A DNA stretch of 64,000 bases from Natronorubrum aibiense. GTDB taxonomy: Archaea > Halobacteriota > Halobacteria > Halobacteriales > Natrialbaceae. The notes beneath the pieces were generated by a model. It was not told where the DNA came from. It saw only the letters and a list, made by a program, of their open reading frames with translations, and did no database searches. Where the stretch lies: contig NZ_CP045488.1 in the NCBI RefSeq assembly GCF_009392895.1, positions 1,116,001 to 1,180,000 on the forward strand, given 5' to 3'. The stretch's first letter is position 1. Each line of letters begins with the position of its first letter. This document shows positions 8,468-17,497 of this stretch, in pieces. The translations under genes and the position numbers were made by a program.

Positions 8468-8881
8468 ATGGCTTCAGAAACAGCGGGTTCCACAGCGGAG
8501 AAAACAGCCGCTGTGAAAGACCTTACGCTGGCGGGAGCGGGAGCGCTCGTGCTTTCACTGGTCATCAACTGGCTTATCGTGTTCGGGGCGAACACCGTCG
8601 GTATCGCCCCAGAATTAGACGCGCTAACGTATGGGCCAGTAACGTTGTTTACAACTCTTGGCGTCGTCGGTGCAACGATAACCTACGGTGCTCTGACGCG
8701 AATCGCTACCAACCCCGATCGACTATTCGTCGTCGTCGCAGCGATCATTCTCGTCCTGTCGTTAATTCCTGACTTCACAGTGATCCCCGATCAGCCCGGT
8801 GGAAGCCTCGTAGCCGGCGCCATTCTCGGCGTGATGCACGTCACGACGGCAGTCATCTGTGTCGGCGTGCTAACCCGCTGA
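8468..8881 (+). CDS. four-helix membrane protein (DUF6069-like)
   Basis: 137 residues with four predicted membrane helices (about 22-45, 57-78, 87-106 and 115-136). The start is the ATG at 8468, five codons inside a longer GTG frame. The overall pattern resembles the DUF6069 family of small membrane proteins. No catalytic motif is visible, and neighbours give no functional hint. Function unknown. Confidence 0.7.
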   Translation: MASETAGSTAEKTAAVKDLTLAGAGALVLSLVINWLIVFGANTVGIAPELDALTYGPVTLFTTLGVVGATITYGALTRIATNPDRLFVVVAAIILVLSLIPDFTVIPDQPGGSLVAGAILGVMHVTTAVICVGVLTR

Positions 8882-8932
8882 AACCGCCGCTGATCGCGGA
8901 GCGTGGAGCGACGGTCGCGTCACGACCGACCC

Positions 8933-8944
8933 GTATAGCTATAC
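8933..8944. promoter_or_regulatory. perfect 12-base palindrome upstream of the SpoIIM-family gene
   Basis: GTATAGCTATAC lies 77 bases before the next start codon and overlaps a TATA-like sequence. It could be an operator half-site pair or a promoter element; nothing else supports either. Confidence 0.25.
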
Positions 8945-9020
8945 TAACGGACGGCACCATCCATCAGCGCGCATCGAAATCAAACCGATCATCCGTCGCG
9001 GGTCTAAGGAGTTACATATT

Positions 9021-9986
9021 ATGAACGAACGCGGAGCAGACCGGGAGGGGCGGAGCGAAACGGGTGTCGAGCGCCACACCGGAGATGACCGCGGCGAGTC
9101 ACGATCCGAGCATCCGACGGTCGATCTCAGCACCGACGCCGAGGAAACGCCCTCGAGTCCGGGGTCGGGTCCCGACATCGGAGGCGACGCGGAACCGCCG
9201 GAACCGCCCGATTCGGCGACTGTCCGCCGCTGGACCAGCCTGACGGTCGCGCTCGCCGTGATCGCGTTCGTCACCGCAACTACGATCCTCGCTGCCCACG
9301 CTGCAACGCAGGCGGCTGCCGGGGCGGCCGCCCTCGGATTGGGGCTGGGGACGCTCGCGGTCGTTGGTCGAACGACACCCACCGTGTTCGGAATGCTCGA
9401 CGATGCGTGGGCCGAACACCGACCGTACGTCTGGTTCTCGACCGGGGTGTTCGCTTTCGGCGGCGTCGTCGGGGCGCTGCTCTATGCGGCCGGGATCGAT
9501 CTGACCGAACTGTTCCTCGAGATGATCATGGAGGAGTTCGGCGAGGACGACCTGTCCAGCGAGGGTGGCCTCGAGCTCTCGGCGTCGTTTTTCATCATGA
9601 ACAACACGCCGCCGTTTGTGGCGGCGATCGCCGGCGCGCTCACGCTCGGTGCCGTGACGCTCTTGATCATGGTGTTCAACGGCGTTCTCGTCGGGAATAT
9701 CGTCGCCGCAATGGGCGCCCAGACCGGCTTCGGCGTGATTTTCGCCCTCCTCGTCCCCCACGGGATCTTCGAACTCCCGGCGCTGTTCGTCGCCGCCGGT
9801 GTAGGGTTCCGGGTCGTCCATCGCGTCGGCCAGCGGATCGCCGGCTCGCGGACGTCGCTGGTTACGAAACGGTATCTCGCACGAACGACCGCGCTGGTCG
9901 GCTTCGCGTGGTTGCTGCTCGTTCTCGCCGCGTTCGTCGAGGCCTACGTGACCGGCCTCGTCGCGGACGCGCTGGTTGCGGTCTGA
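9021..9986 (+). CDS. stage II sporulation protein M (SpoIIM/DUF95) family membrane protein
   Basis: 321 residues. An acidic, disordered N-terminus of about 70 residues precedes six hydrophobic segments (about 74-94, 96-116, 138-158, 199-232, 236-263, 291-315). The family signature is clear: a FFIMNNTPPFVAAIAGA stretch followed by NGVLVG and LLVPHGIFELPAL. A GGAG Shine-Dalgarno-like motif at 9008-9011 precedes the ATG. Archaeal members do not sporulate; the family is thought to act in membrane remodelling or transport, but the exact role is unknown. Confidence 0.85.
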   Translation: MNERGADREGRSETGVERHTGDDRGESRSEHPTVDLSTDAEETPSSPGSGPDIGGDAEPPEPPDSATVRRWTSLTVALAVIAFVTATTILAAHAATQAAAGAAALGLGLGTLAVVGRTTPTVFGMLDDAWAEHRPYVWFSTGVFAFGGVVGALLYAAGIDLTELFLEMIMEEFGEDDLSSEGGLELSASFFIMNNTPPFVAAIAGALTLGAVTLLIMVFNGVLVGNIVAAMGAQTGFGVIFALLVPHGIFELPALFVAAGVGFRVVHRVGQRIAGSRTSLVTKRYLARTTALVGFAWLLLVLAAFVEAYVTGLVADALVAV

Positions 9987-10019
9987 TCGCCCGAACGCGG
10001 CGAACGCCCTCCTGTCGCG

Positions 10020-12644
10020 TTACCCGCGGACCCACTCGAGCGGCTTCAGGACCGCCAGCCGATAGTCTTCGTGGGGGTCGTACGTCGCGAACGAGAGGCT
10101 GTTGGTCATCACGCTCACGCTCGAGAAGGCCATCGCCAGTCCGGCGAGGGCGGGATTCAGGAGTCCGAGCGACGCGATCGGGATCAACGTGGCGTTGTAG
10201 ACGAGCGCCCAGAAGAGGTTCTGGCGCACTTTCGCAATCGTCGCCTCGGAGATGCGGACGGCCTTGAGCACGTCCGCGGGGTCGTCGCGCATCAGCGTCA
10301 CATCGGCGCTCTCGATGGCGACGTCGGTTCCCGACCCGATGGCGACGCCGACCTGTGCAGTCGTCAGCGCGGGTGCGTCGTTGACGCCGTCGCCGACCAT
10401 CATCACGCGGGAGCCGTCCGCGTGGAGGTCCTCGACGTGGTCGGCTTTGTCCTCCGGAAGCACCTCCGCGCGCACGTTGTCGGGATCGATCCCGACCTGT
10501 GTGGCGACCGCGTGGGCCGTCCGCTCGTTGTCGCCGGTGAGCATCACGACCGTCGTTCCGCGTTCGCGGAGTGCAGCGACGGTTTCTGTGGCGCTCTCGC
10601 GGACCTCGTCGGCCACCGCAAGCACGCCCAGCAGCTGGCCGTCCACTGCAACGGGCATCGCCGTCTTCCCCTCGCGCTCGAGACGCATCAGCGTCTCCTC
10701 GGCGGGTTCGGTGTCGATCCCCTCGTCCTCGAGGAGCTTTCGGCGACCGATCAGCACGGTGCCGCGGTCGGTCTCGGCGCGGATGCCGTGGCCGGGGACG
10801 TTCTCGAACTCGCTGACCTCGCCGATCGTGACGCCGCGCTCGTCGGCTCCCTCGACGATCGCCCGCGCGATCGGGTGTTCGGAGCCGGATTCGGCCGTCG
10901 CGGCCGCGCCCAAGACGTACGACTCGAGGGATTCTTCGGGTTCTGCTAGGGCGCCACCGTCCGGGGCGGCCGTCCCACCGTCGGTCGTGGCTCGCTCGCC
11001 GACGAGTTCGATATCGGTCAGCGTCATCTCGCCGTGGGTGAGCGTCCCCGTCTTGTCGAAGACGATCGTGTCGATCCCGCGAACCTGCTCGAGCACGTCA
11101 CCGCCTTTGAACAGGACGCCGTTAGTCGCGCTAAGCGTCGAACCGACCATCGTCGCGGCTGGCGTCGCGAGCCCCAGCGCACAGGGACACGCGATCAACA
11201 GCGCGGAGGCGAGCACGATCACCGAGAACTCGAGGACGGGAACGCCCGCACCGCCGACGGCGGCGATCTCGGGCCCGCCGCTGACGGGGCCCCACAGCGG
11301 CAGCCAGTCGACGAACGCGGCCAGTTGTTCGGGAAAGAGCGACCAGAGCGTCGCCCAGACGACGGCATTGACGATGACCGCGGGGACGAAGTAGGCGCTG
11401 ACCGTGTCGACCAGCCGCTGGATCTCGGGCTGGCGCGACTGGGCCTCTTTGACCCGGTTGACGATCTGTTGGATCGCCGTCTCGGAGCCGACTTTCGTCG
11501 CCTCCACGAGGAGCACGCCGTTCTCGTTGATCGTCGAGCCGACGACTTCGTCACCCTCGCCTTTCTCGACGGGCACCGACTCACCGGTGAGCATCGACTC
11601 GTCGACCGCGCTCTGGCCGTCGACGACCACACCGTCCGTCGGAATCTTCTCGCCCGGTCGAACCTTCAACACGTCACCGACGTCGACGTCCTCCAACGGC
11701 ACCTGCCGCTCCTCACCGTCTTCGACGACGGTCGCCTCGTCGGCCTCCATCTCGAGGAGTTCCCGCAGGGCGCTGCCCGCACGGGCTTTCGAGCGAACCT
11801 CGAGCCAATTGCCGAGCGTGATAAACCAGAGAATAAAGGCGACGGCCTCGAAGTAGAGGCCGGCACCGGCGATGGCCCCGAACAAGACGGCCGTACTGTA
11901 GATGTAGCCCGTCGAGGTGCCCATCGCGACCAGCGTGTCCATGTTGGCTCGTCGGTTGTTGGCAAACGCCCGGTACGCACCGACGAGGAACTCCCGGCCG
12001 AGCGTGGCCATTAGGATCGTCGCGAGGGCAAACTCGAGCGATTCGATCAGCCACATCTCGACGCCGAGGACTTCGTGCAGCGATGGAGTGAACCCGAGCA
12101 TGGCGAGCATGATCGGGACGAACGGCAGCGTGAGCAGACCGCCGCCGATCACCAGCCGGCGCTGGCGGCGCAGTTCTGTCTCGACGGCGCGTTCGCGCTG
12201 GCTCTCCTCCTGTGTGTCATTGTCGTCGCGAACCGGTTCGTAGCCGGCGTCCTCGATGGCATCGTGGATCGCCGATAGCGAGACGTCAGCTGGATTGTAC
12301 TCGACGGTCGCTTCGTCGGTGGCGAAGTTCACGTCCGCCCGGACGACCCCCGGCAGGTCGGTGGCCGCGTCGGCCACCGCCTGCGAGCAGGTCGAACACG
12401 ACATCCCCATGACGGAGATCGTCTTCGTCTCCGAGGCGGCCTCGTAACCTGCGTTCTCGATCGCGTCGTAGATTGCCGACAGCGAGACTACGTCGGGGTC
12501 GTACGCGACCGTTCCCTCGTCTGTCGCGTAGTTCGCACTAACCGATTCGACACCCTCGAGTTCATCGACGGCATCCTCGACGGACCCCGAACACGTCGAG
12601 CAGGACATGCCTGTGATCTCGAGATGCGCTCGTCTCGTACTCAT
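10020..12644 (-). CDS. copA: copper-translocating P1B-type ATPase with two metal-binding domains
   Basis: 874 residues. Exports Cu(I) from the cytoplasm at the cost of ATP. Two N-terminal HMA domains carry MSCSTC (Cys15/18 and Cys83/86). Membrane helices follow, then the actuator TGES motif, the transmembrane CPC metal site (about residue 486, in [12 protein letters not shown]), the phosphorylation motif DKTGTLT (about 527), the nucleotide-binding SEHPI/GHG region and the hinge [10 protein letters not shown] (about 751). The CPC motif and the N-terminal Cys pairs point to copper rather than zinc. The ATG at 12642-12644 is chosen because it begins just before the first HMA domain. No TRASH-type copper regulator or small chaperone gene, often adjacent in haloarchaea, is seen next to it. 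Confidence 0.95.
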   Translation of the reverse strand: MSTRRAHLEITGMSCSTCSGSVEDAVDELEGVESVSANYATDEGTVAYDPDVVSLSAIYDAIENAGYEAASETKTISVMGMSCSTCSQAVADAATDLPGVVRADVNFATDEATVEYNPADVSLSAIHDAIEDAGYEPVRDDNDTQEESQRERAVETELRRQRRLVIGGGLLTLPFVPIMLAMLGFTPSLHEVLGVEMWLIESLEFALATILMATLGREFLVGAYRAFANNRRANMDTLVAMGTSTGYIYSTAVLFGAIAGAGLYFEAVAFILWFITLGNWLEVRSKARAGSALRELLEMEADEATVVEDGEERQVPLEDVDVGDVLKVRPGEKIPTDGVVVDGQSAVDESMLTGESVPVEKGEGDEVVGSTINENGVLLVEATKVGSETAIQQIVNRVKEAQSRQPEIQRLVDTVSAYFVPAVIVNAVVWATLWSLFPEQLAAFVDWLPLWGPVSGGPEIAAVGGAGVPVLEFSVIVLASALLIACPCALGLATPAATMVGSTLSATNGVLFKGGDVLEQVRGIDTIVFDKTGTLTHGEMTLTDIELVGERATTDGGTAAPDGGALAEPEESLESYVLGAAATAESGSEHPIARAIVEGADERGVTIGEVSEFENVPGHGIRAETDRGTVLIGRRKLLEDEGIDTEPAEETLMRLEREGKTAMPVAVDGQLLGVLAVADEVRESATETVAALRERGTTVVMLTGDNERTAHAVATQVGIDPDNVRAEVLPEDKADHVEDLHADGSRVMMVGDGVNDAPALTTAQVGVAIGSGTDVAIESADVTLMRDDPADVLKAVRISEATIAKVRQNLFWALVYNATLIPIASLGLLNPALAGLAMAFSSVSVMTNSLSFATYDPHEDYRLAVLKPLEWVRG

Positions 12645-12940
12645 GGATAGACCTATGGGATACACGTTCAAGCGGGTTGTGGCTTTCAAAAGCAGAATAT
12701 TCCTGTTAGATACTTACGAACAGAAGGTAAAATCCATATACAAGTTTCGAAAAGAAGGTGTCGCGGCGAATCGAACACCATTAGACGGCCACACGCGCGG
12801 CAGCCACAGGGGCCCACCGCATGGTGCAGGCGTCGATCCATGCGGTAGACACATCAATAGATGCCACCCTCGCCTCCCGTCGTCGATACGAACCGTCGAG
12901 ATGGAAAGACAATTGCCATCCCGCTTCCAATACTCACCCA

Positions 12941-13807
12941 ATGCGAATCGCCGTTCCCAACAAGGGCCGCCTGCACGAGCCGACGATCGACCTCTTAGAG
13001 CGGGCGGGGCTCCATCTCGAGAACGGTGCCGACCGAAAACTCTACGCCGACACGGTCGATCCCGACGTCTCCGTGCTCTTTGCCCGCGCGGCGGACATCC
13101 CGGAGTACGTCGCCGACGGCGCGGCCGACCTCGGGATCACCGGCTACGATCAGGTCTGTGAGGCCCGCGTCGACAACGTCGAAGAGTTGCTCGACCTCGA
13201 GTTCGGGCGCTGTCGACTCGTTCTCGCAGCCCCAGAAGACGGCGAGTTAGAGACCGTCGCGGACATGGCCGGCAAAACCGTCGCCACGGAGTTCCCGAAC
13301 ATCACCGCGGACTTCTTCGCCGACACGGGTGTCGACCCCGACATCGTCGAGGTCACCGGTGCGACGGAGCTGACGCCCCACGTCGAGATGGCCGATGCCA
13401 TCGTCGACATTACGAGCACGGGGACGACGCTCAAGATGAACCGACTGGCCGTCGTCGACGACGTCCTCTCGAGTTCCGTGCGGCTGTTCGGCCGCGACGA
13501 TGTCCTCGACGATCCGAAAGTCGAGGAGGTCCGGACCGCGCTGGCGTCGGTCAAACAGGCGGAGGGCAAACGCTACCTGATGATGAACGTGCCGACGGCG
13601 AAACTCGACGACGTCCGTGACGTCATCCCCGGCCTCGGCGGCCCGACGGTGATGAACATCGCCGGGAGAGACGGCGGCGAAAGCGACGAAAAAGTAGCCG
13701 TCCACGCCGTCGTCGACGAAAGCGACGTCTTCGAGACGATCACCGAGGTCAAAAAAGCCGGCGCGAGCGATATTTTGGTGACCGAAATCGAGCGACTGGT
13801 CGAGTAA
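12941..13807 (+). CDS. hisG: ATP phosphoribosyltransferase, long form
   Basis: 288 residues. Catalyses the first step of histidine synthesis, joining ATP and PRPP. The start [11 protein letters not shown] at 12941 is the typical family N-terminus. A C-terminal regulatory HisG_C domain (about 210-288, ending [13 protein letters not shown]) marks the long form, which is feedback-inhibited by histidine and does not need HisZ. The PRPP-binding [16 protein letters not shown] segment is intact. The gene stands alone here, with no other his genes in the window. Its TAA stop lies 10 bases before the IS remnant at 13818. Confidence 0.95.
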   Translation: MRIAVPNKGRLHEPTIDLLERAGLHLENGADRKLYADTVDPDVSVLFARAADIPEYVADGAADLGITGYDQVCEARVDNVEELLDLEFGRCRLVLAAPEDGELETVADMAGKTVATEFPNITADFFADTGVDPDIVEVTGATELTPHVEMADAIVDITSTGTTLKMNRLAVVDDVLSSSVRLFGRDDVLDDPKVEEVRTALASVKQAEGKRYLMMNVPTAKLDDVRDVIPGLGGPTVMNIAGRDGGESDEKVAVHAVVDESDVFETITEVKKAGASDILVTEIERLVE

Positions 13808-13817
13808 CGACGGTTAC

Positions 13818-13879
13818 AGGGGCAACAGGAGAAAGCCCACGGAGGAATCCCACGACTGAAGTCGTGTGGAGGACGTCAA
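13818..13879 (+). mobile_element. 62-bp IS200/IS605 mini-element at a stop codon
   Basis: A left end after target TTAC (13814-13817) carries AGGAGAAAGCCCAC. It is joined directly to a right-end hairpin CACGACT/AGTCGTG (13851-13857/13860-13866) followed by GGAGGACGTCAA. Both halves match the ends of the full element at 58343-59875. No coding sequence is left. The terminal TCAA supplies the TGA stop of the convergent gene at 13876-14271. The element looks like an internal-deletion product that kept only its ends. Confidence 0.7.
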
Positions 13880-14271
13880 TCGAGCACCGCCTCGAACGCC
13901 GACAGCGTCGCTCCAGGGGCGACGAGTCCCTGTGGCTGATCGTACGAGAGAATCCGATACTGTTCGAGCAGCGGGAGGTGGGTCTGACACAGCGAGACGT
14001 GCACGCGCTGGCGGAGATCGAGTAGCGGCGTGACGGCCGTCGCGTCGTGCTCGCTGTCGGCGATCCGTGCAACCAGCGTGCGCACCTCGAGTGGTCCATC
14101 CTCGGCGAGCAGGCAGCGCAGGACCGCACACCGGCGATCGTTGTCCAGCACACGGCGGACTGCCGCACGCGGGATCGAGTCGTCGATCGAGAGTGCAGCC
14201 TCGAGGTCGTCGCTACTGCCGGGCGCGTAGCGATCCAGCGCGGTCGTCAGTCGGTCTGTGTGGATCGTCAT
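13876..14271 (-). CDS. DUF7344-type winged-helix protein
   Basis: 131 residues. Contains the haloarchaeal winged-helix module usually called DUF7344: VLDNDRRCAVLRCLLAEDGPLEV, then LVARIADSE and an HVSLCQTHLPLLEQYRILSYD segment matching recognition helix and wing. Proteins of this type are small predicted transcription regulators, without a known ligand or target. The last codons read GAT TGA, where TGA comes from the end of the IS mini-element; the inferred ancestral ending is GAG TAA. Divergent or co-transcribed partners are absent. Confidence 0.75.
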   Translation of the reverse strand: MTIHTDRLTTALDRYAPGSSDDLEAALSIDDSIPRAAVRRVLDNDRRCAVLRCLLAEDGPLEVRTLVARIADSEHDATAVTPLLDLRQRVHVSLCQTHLPLLEQYRILSYDQPQGLVAPGATLSAFEAVLD

Positions 14272-14578
14272 CGATACCTGACTCTCAGACCGGTAGCGAA
14301 TAAACGCGGCCAGTCGTTCCGAACTCTCGCGTCGAATTCAGGCCAGTACGAACCGTTTAGCTGGATTTGAACGATCGATAATTCGGCCGAACGGACTGAA
14401 TACGGCCGACATCCGTGCTGACGCGCGAAAAACGGTTGACGGTAACTGACGCCCGCACGCGGCGTAAACACATCCTCATAAACCACGCATAAGCAAACAC
14501 TACTGTCACAACGGAGACTGATTCGATGCGGCCGACGCTAGGTCGTCACTTATCGCCGGCACGCGAAAACGGACCGTC
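14272..14578. other. intergenic region downstream of tbp
   Basis: 307 bases between the winged-helix gene start and the tbp stop, with both genes on the minus strand. It should hold the winged-helix promoter (no strong TATA box found) and the tbp 3' end. No convincing ORF, tRNA or repeat was found. AT-richer patches occur around 14338-14400 and 14465-14500. Confidence 0.4.
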
Positions 14579-15139
14579 TTACTCGAGTAAGCCGAGGTCT
14601 TCGAGCCGGGAGACGATCTTGTCGACGGCGTGTTCGGCGTCTTTCGGCTTCTTGCCGCCAGTAATAACGAGTTTCCCGGAGCCAAACAGCAGGGCAACGA
14701 CTTCGGGATCGTCGAGTCGGTAGACCAACCCGGGGAACTGCTCGGGCTCGTACTCGATGTTCTCGAGGCCGAGTCCGATCGCGATCGCGTTCAGGTTGAG
14801 GTTCCGACCGAGGTCGGCGCTGGTGACGATGTTCTGGACGACGATTTCGGGGTCTTCGTTGACCTGAATCTGGAGTTCACGAAGCTTGTCGAAGACGATT
14901 CGCAGGCTCTCGTGAACGTCGTCGGTGCTTTTGGCACCGGTACAGACGATCTTCCCCGATCGGAAGATCAGGGCGGCGGATTTGGGGTTCTGCGTGCGGT
15001 AGACGAGTCCGGGGAACTGTTCGGGGTCGTAGTCGGCCCCCTCGAGGTCCATCGCGACGCTCTGGAGGTCGAGTTCCTGTCCGATGCCGGTCGACGCCAC
15101 CACGTTTTCGATATTGATGGTGTCCTTCGGGTCGGTCAT
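14579..15139 (-). CDS. tbp: TATA-box-binding protein
   Basis: 186 residues, the normal archaeal length. Binds box A and recruits TFB and RNA polymerase. Two direct repeats of about 90 residues form the saddle; each holds an EQFPGLVYR motif and a SGK(I/L)V.TG.K strand (about 41-69 and 132-160). The N-terminus is a short acidic leader, and no extra domain is seen. Haloarchaea often carry several TBP paralogues; this copy has all the conserved features of the canonical one. A strong TATA box sits about 30 bases before the ATG, so the mRNA is probably leaderless. Confidence 0.97.
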   Translation of the reverse strand: MTDPKDTINIENVVASTGIGQELDLQSVAMDLEGADYDPEQFPGLVYRTQNPKSAALIFRSGKIVCTGAKSTDDVHESLRIVFDKLRELQIQVNEDPEIVVQNIVTSADLGRNLNLNAIAIGLGLENIEYEPEQFPGLVYRLDDPEVVALLFGSGKLVITGGKKPKDAEHAVDKIVSRLEDLGLLE

Positions 15140-15165
15140 AATCGCTTAAAAAGATGTATTTAAGG

Positions 15166-15173
15166 TTTATAAA
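15166..15173 (-). promoter_or_regulatory. TATA box of tbp
   Basis: TTTATAAA, centred about 30 bases before the tbp ATG, in an AT-rich stretch (15143-15210) that also holds a second TATA-like tract around 15190-15210. Spacing predicts transcription starting within a few bases of the start codon. Confidence 0.7.
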
Positions 15174-15423
15174 GGTTAGTACCGCCACCTGATATATCCG
15201 GTATATATGTTGGCCACGGGTTTCGGGTACGGCCCGATTTCGGGATGCACAGCGGGTGACAGGCAGACTCACGAGTCAGGCGGTCTGCTGTCACTCTGTC
15301 TCGGCGTATCCGCAGCGGGTTGGGTGTGCCAGCACTGACGGACCGGGGTTCGTACGACTGACAGGAACCTGTCTCAGTCGCGAAAACGGTAGGCTCATGG
15401 CCGACCCGCGGTGACACGTAGCC

Positions 15424-16536
15424 GTGTACCTGCTCGAGCTTGGCGGCGAGGACGACGCGTTCGCAGCCCGTGAAGCAGCCAGCGGGGCGGCCGACGTCCG
15501 TCGAATCGCCCCCGGGCTCGCCGTCGCGACCGCCATCGACCCCGACCGAATCCGTGGATTAGCCTACACGCATCGTGCAAGTGAGTTGCTCGGCCGCACC
15601 GACGCCGATCTCATGAGCGCCCGCGCGCTCCTCGAGACTGCTCCCATCGACCGCAAGGGAACCGTTGCAGTTCGTGCAACCGACGTCCACGGCTCGAGCG
15701 GCGTCAGTACCGAGCGGGCCGAGCGCGAACTCGGCCAGATTCTGGTGAACCGAGGCTTCGCGGTCGACCTCGACGATCCGGATCACGTCCTTCGGGCGAC
15801 GTTCTCCGAAGGCGTCATCGAAGCGGGGGGGCGACTCGAGGCGGACGAAGCGACCGGTGCCCTGTTCAAGCCGGCGGATGCCGACGGTGCCCAGTCGATC
15901 GGCGAGTCCGTGTCGGTCTGTGCGCTCGGCTGGCTCGCCGCCGAGAGCGTCCGAGACTTCGGAACGCGCGCGCCGACGGACAAACCCTTCTTCCAGCCCG
16001 GGAGCATGGACCCGCTGCTCGCCCGCGCCGTCGCGAACGTCGCCGGCGCTCGCCCCGGTGCGACGATCCTCGACCCTATGTGTGGCACCGGCGGCGTGCT
16101 CGTCGAAGCCGGCCTCGTCGGCGCGGACGTCGTCGGAACCGACGCCCAAGCTAAGATGGTCGCGGGCGCGCGAGAGAATTTGCAATATTTCCTTGAGTCC
16201 GACGAGCCCTCTCCGACCGGCGTCGCCCGCGGCTCGTGGCACGTCGGCCGCGGCGACGGCACCCGACTGCCACTGGTCGACGACGCCGTCGATGGTGTCG
16301 TCTTCGACGCACCCTACGGCCGCCAGTCGAAGATCGAAACCCATCGCCTCGAGGATCTCGTCTCGGGCGCGCTCGCCGAAGCTCGGCGGGTCGCCCCGCG
16401 AGCCGTCGTCGTTGCAGACCGCTCGTGGGCGAGCGAGGCCCGCGCAGCCGGGTGGGAACTCGAGGCCGCGTTCGAGCGACGGGTCCATCGGTCGCTGACG
16501 CGGTACGTGCTCGTGCTCGAGCGCCGGTCCGTCTGA
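15424..16536 (+). CDS. trmG10: tRNA (guanine10-N2)-dimethyltransferase
   Basis: 370 residues, GTG start. Methylates G10 of tRNA to m2G and m2,2G. The N-terminal half is a THUMP-type RNA-binding domain (about 1-160). The C-terminal Rossmann methyltransferase has SAM-binding motif DPMCGTGG (about residues 217-224) and the catalytic motif IV as DAPYG (about 296-300), where most relatives have DPPYG. The GTG is chosen because the family begins with a YLLELGGE-like strand immediately after it. Divergent from tbp, so the 284 bases between hold both promoters. Confidence 0.92.
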   Translation: MYLLELGGEDDAFAAREAASGAADVRRIAPGLAVATAIDPDRIRGLAYTHRASELLGRTDADLMSARALLETAPIDRKGTVAVRATDVHGSSGVSTERAERELGQILVNRGFAVDLDDPDHVLRATFSEGVIEAGGRLEADEATGALFKPADADGAQSIGESVSVCALGWLAAESVRDFGTRAPTDKPFFQPGSMDPLLARAVANVAGARPGATILDPMCGTGGVLVEAGLVGADVVGTDAQAKMVAGARENLQYFLESDEPSPTGVARGSWHVGRGDGTRLPLVDDAVDGVVFDAPYGRQSKIETHRLEDLVSGALAEARRVAPRAVVVADRSWASEARAAGWELEAAFERRVHRSLTRYVLVLERRSV

Positions 16537-16542
16537 GACGCG

Positions 16543-17178
16543 CTATTTTTCGAGATACACCATCGGCGTCTCCGCGACGAGAAACGACTCGTCGTCGGTC
16601 GCGTCGACGGCGTCCCAGTAATCCCACGGCTCAGTGTCACAGCATTCTCGGATGTCCTCAGTCGAGAGGACGTTCTCGCTGGAGAGGACGAGGTCAAACG
16701 CCTCGCGTCGTCGGCCCTCGAGCCACCGATCGAACCGGGCCGGACATTCGGGGTCGGGGTAGTTTACGACGAGAGAACCGCCGTCGGCGACGTGGTCGTA
16801 AAGGTCAGCGACGGCGTCGAGGGTGTCGGGAACGAAAAACAGCGTCGCCGCGGAGTAGACCAGATCGAACTGTTCGTCGGTCTCGAGCGTGGGGAGTGCG
16901 TCGACGGCGAAGGTGAGGTTCTCGAGGCCGCGTTCGGCGGCGCGATCGCGGTTGTCGGCGACGACCTGCTCGGAGATATCGATCCCGTGGAACTCGGTTT
17001 CCGGGTAGCGACTCGCGAGGGCAAAGAGGACGCCGCCGGGGCCACAGCCGACCGACGCGACGCGCTCGAACGGCCCGAAGCGTTCGAGAAAGCGCTCGAG
17101 GTACTCGACCATCACCTCGCCCCGGAGGTAGATACAGCGGTCGTAGTCCGCGTTCCGGTAGAACTCGTCCCAGTCCAT
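16543..17178 (-). CDS. class I SAM-dependent methyltransferase
   Basis: 211 residues. A Rossmann-fold methyltransferase with motif I VGCGPGGVLF (about 43-52), an acidic loop after strand 2 (FHGIDIS), a DLVYSAATLFFV strand and a NYPDPE motif IV-like segment (about 138-143). The substrate cannot be told. The gene converges with trmG10, leaving six bases between stops, and diverges from the pheST leader region. Related haloarchaeal proteins are annotated only as methyltransferase domain proteins. Confidence 0.8.
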   Translation of the reverse strand: MDWDEFYRNADYDRCIYLRGEVMVEYLERFLERFGPFERVASVGCGPGGVLFALASRYPETEFHGIDISEQVVADNRDRAAERGLENLTFAVDALPTLETDEQFDLVYSAATLFFVPDTLDAVADLYDHVADGGSLVVNYPDPECPARFDRWLEGRRREAFDLVLSSENVLSTEDIRECCDTEPWDYWDAVDATDDESFLVAETPMVYLEK

Positions 17179-17273
17179 GTCGTCTCGTCACACTGGACAC
17201 GACCTTAACAGGATCGAGTGGCGTGTCCACACGGACCGCAACGTTTTTCCACCGACCGCCGGTTCCTCGAACT

Positions 17274-17360
17274 ATGGCACCCGAATCCCACACCAGTGCC
17301 GGTATCGACGACCAGTCAGACCGTCTGCAGTCGGGATTCGGCTTCTTTTTCGCCCGATAA
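17274..17360 (+). CDS. Phe-rich 28-codon ORF, candidate pheST leader peptide
   Basis: Short ORF upstream of pheS with peptide MAPESHTSAGIDDQSDRLQS followed by GFGFFFAR and TAA. Four of the last seven codons are Phe (TTC GGC TTC TTT TTC). The three consecutive Phe codons contain a run of five T (17346-17350), which is also a potential archaeal termination signal. A weak T-rich box at 17244-17248 is about 28 bases before the ATG, compatible with a leaderless mRNA. Two hairpins lie between this ORF and pheS (17375-17405 and 17430-17449). Regulation of pheST by Phe-codon translation, as with bacterial pheM-type leaders, is inferred; chance cannot be excluded from one sequence. Confidence 0.5.
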   Translation: MAPESHTSAGIDDQSDRLQSGFGFFFAR

Positions 17361-17374
17361 TCCGGGCCGGTGGA

Positions 17375-17405
17375 GCCACGTTCGCCCACGCCGGGCGAGT
17401 GTGGC
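17375..17405 (+). promoter_or_regulatory. hairpin between the Phe-rich ORF and pheS
   Basis: Arms GCCACGTTCGCC and GGCGAGTGTGGC pair at 10 of 12 positions around a 7-base loop. A second perfect 7-bp stem, GCTCGAG/CTCGAGC, follows at 17430-17449. Neither is followed by a T run, so they look like leader RNA structure rather than a terminator. Confidence 0.35.
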
Positions 17406-17497
17406 GAAACCGACCGAGCCGTCGACAGCGCTCGAGGCCAGACTCGAGCCGAGTCGGAACCGCTAACTGACCCCCACGCAGCCATACGAACAAGCGA

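Noticed and set aside
12758-12784. GTG-initiated eight-codon ORF ending His-His upstream of hisG, as a possible His leader
   Set aside because: Very short, GTG start placed just before the start site predicted from a nearby TATA-like box, and more than 150 bases from hisG; too weak compared with the pheST case.
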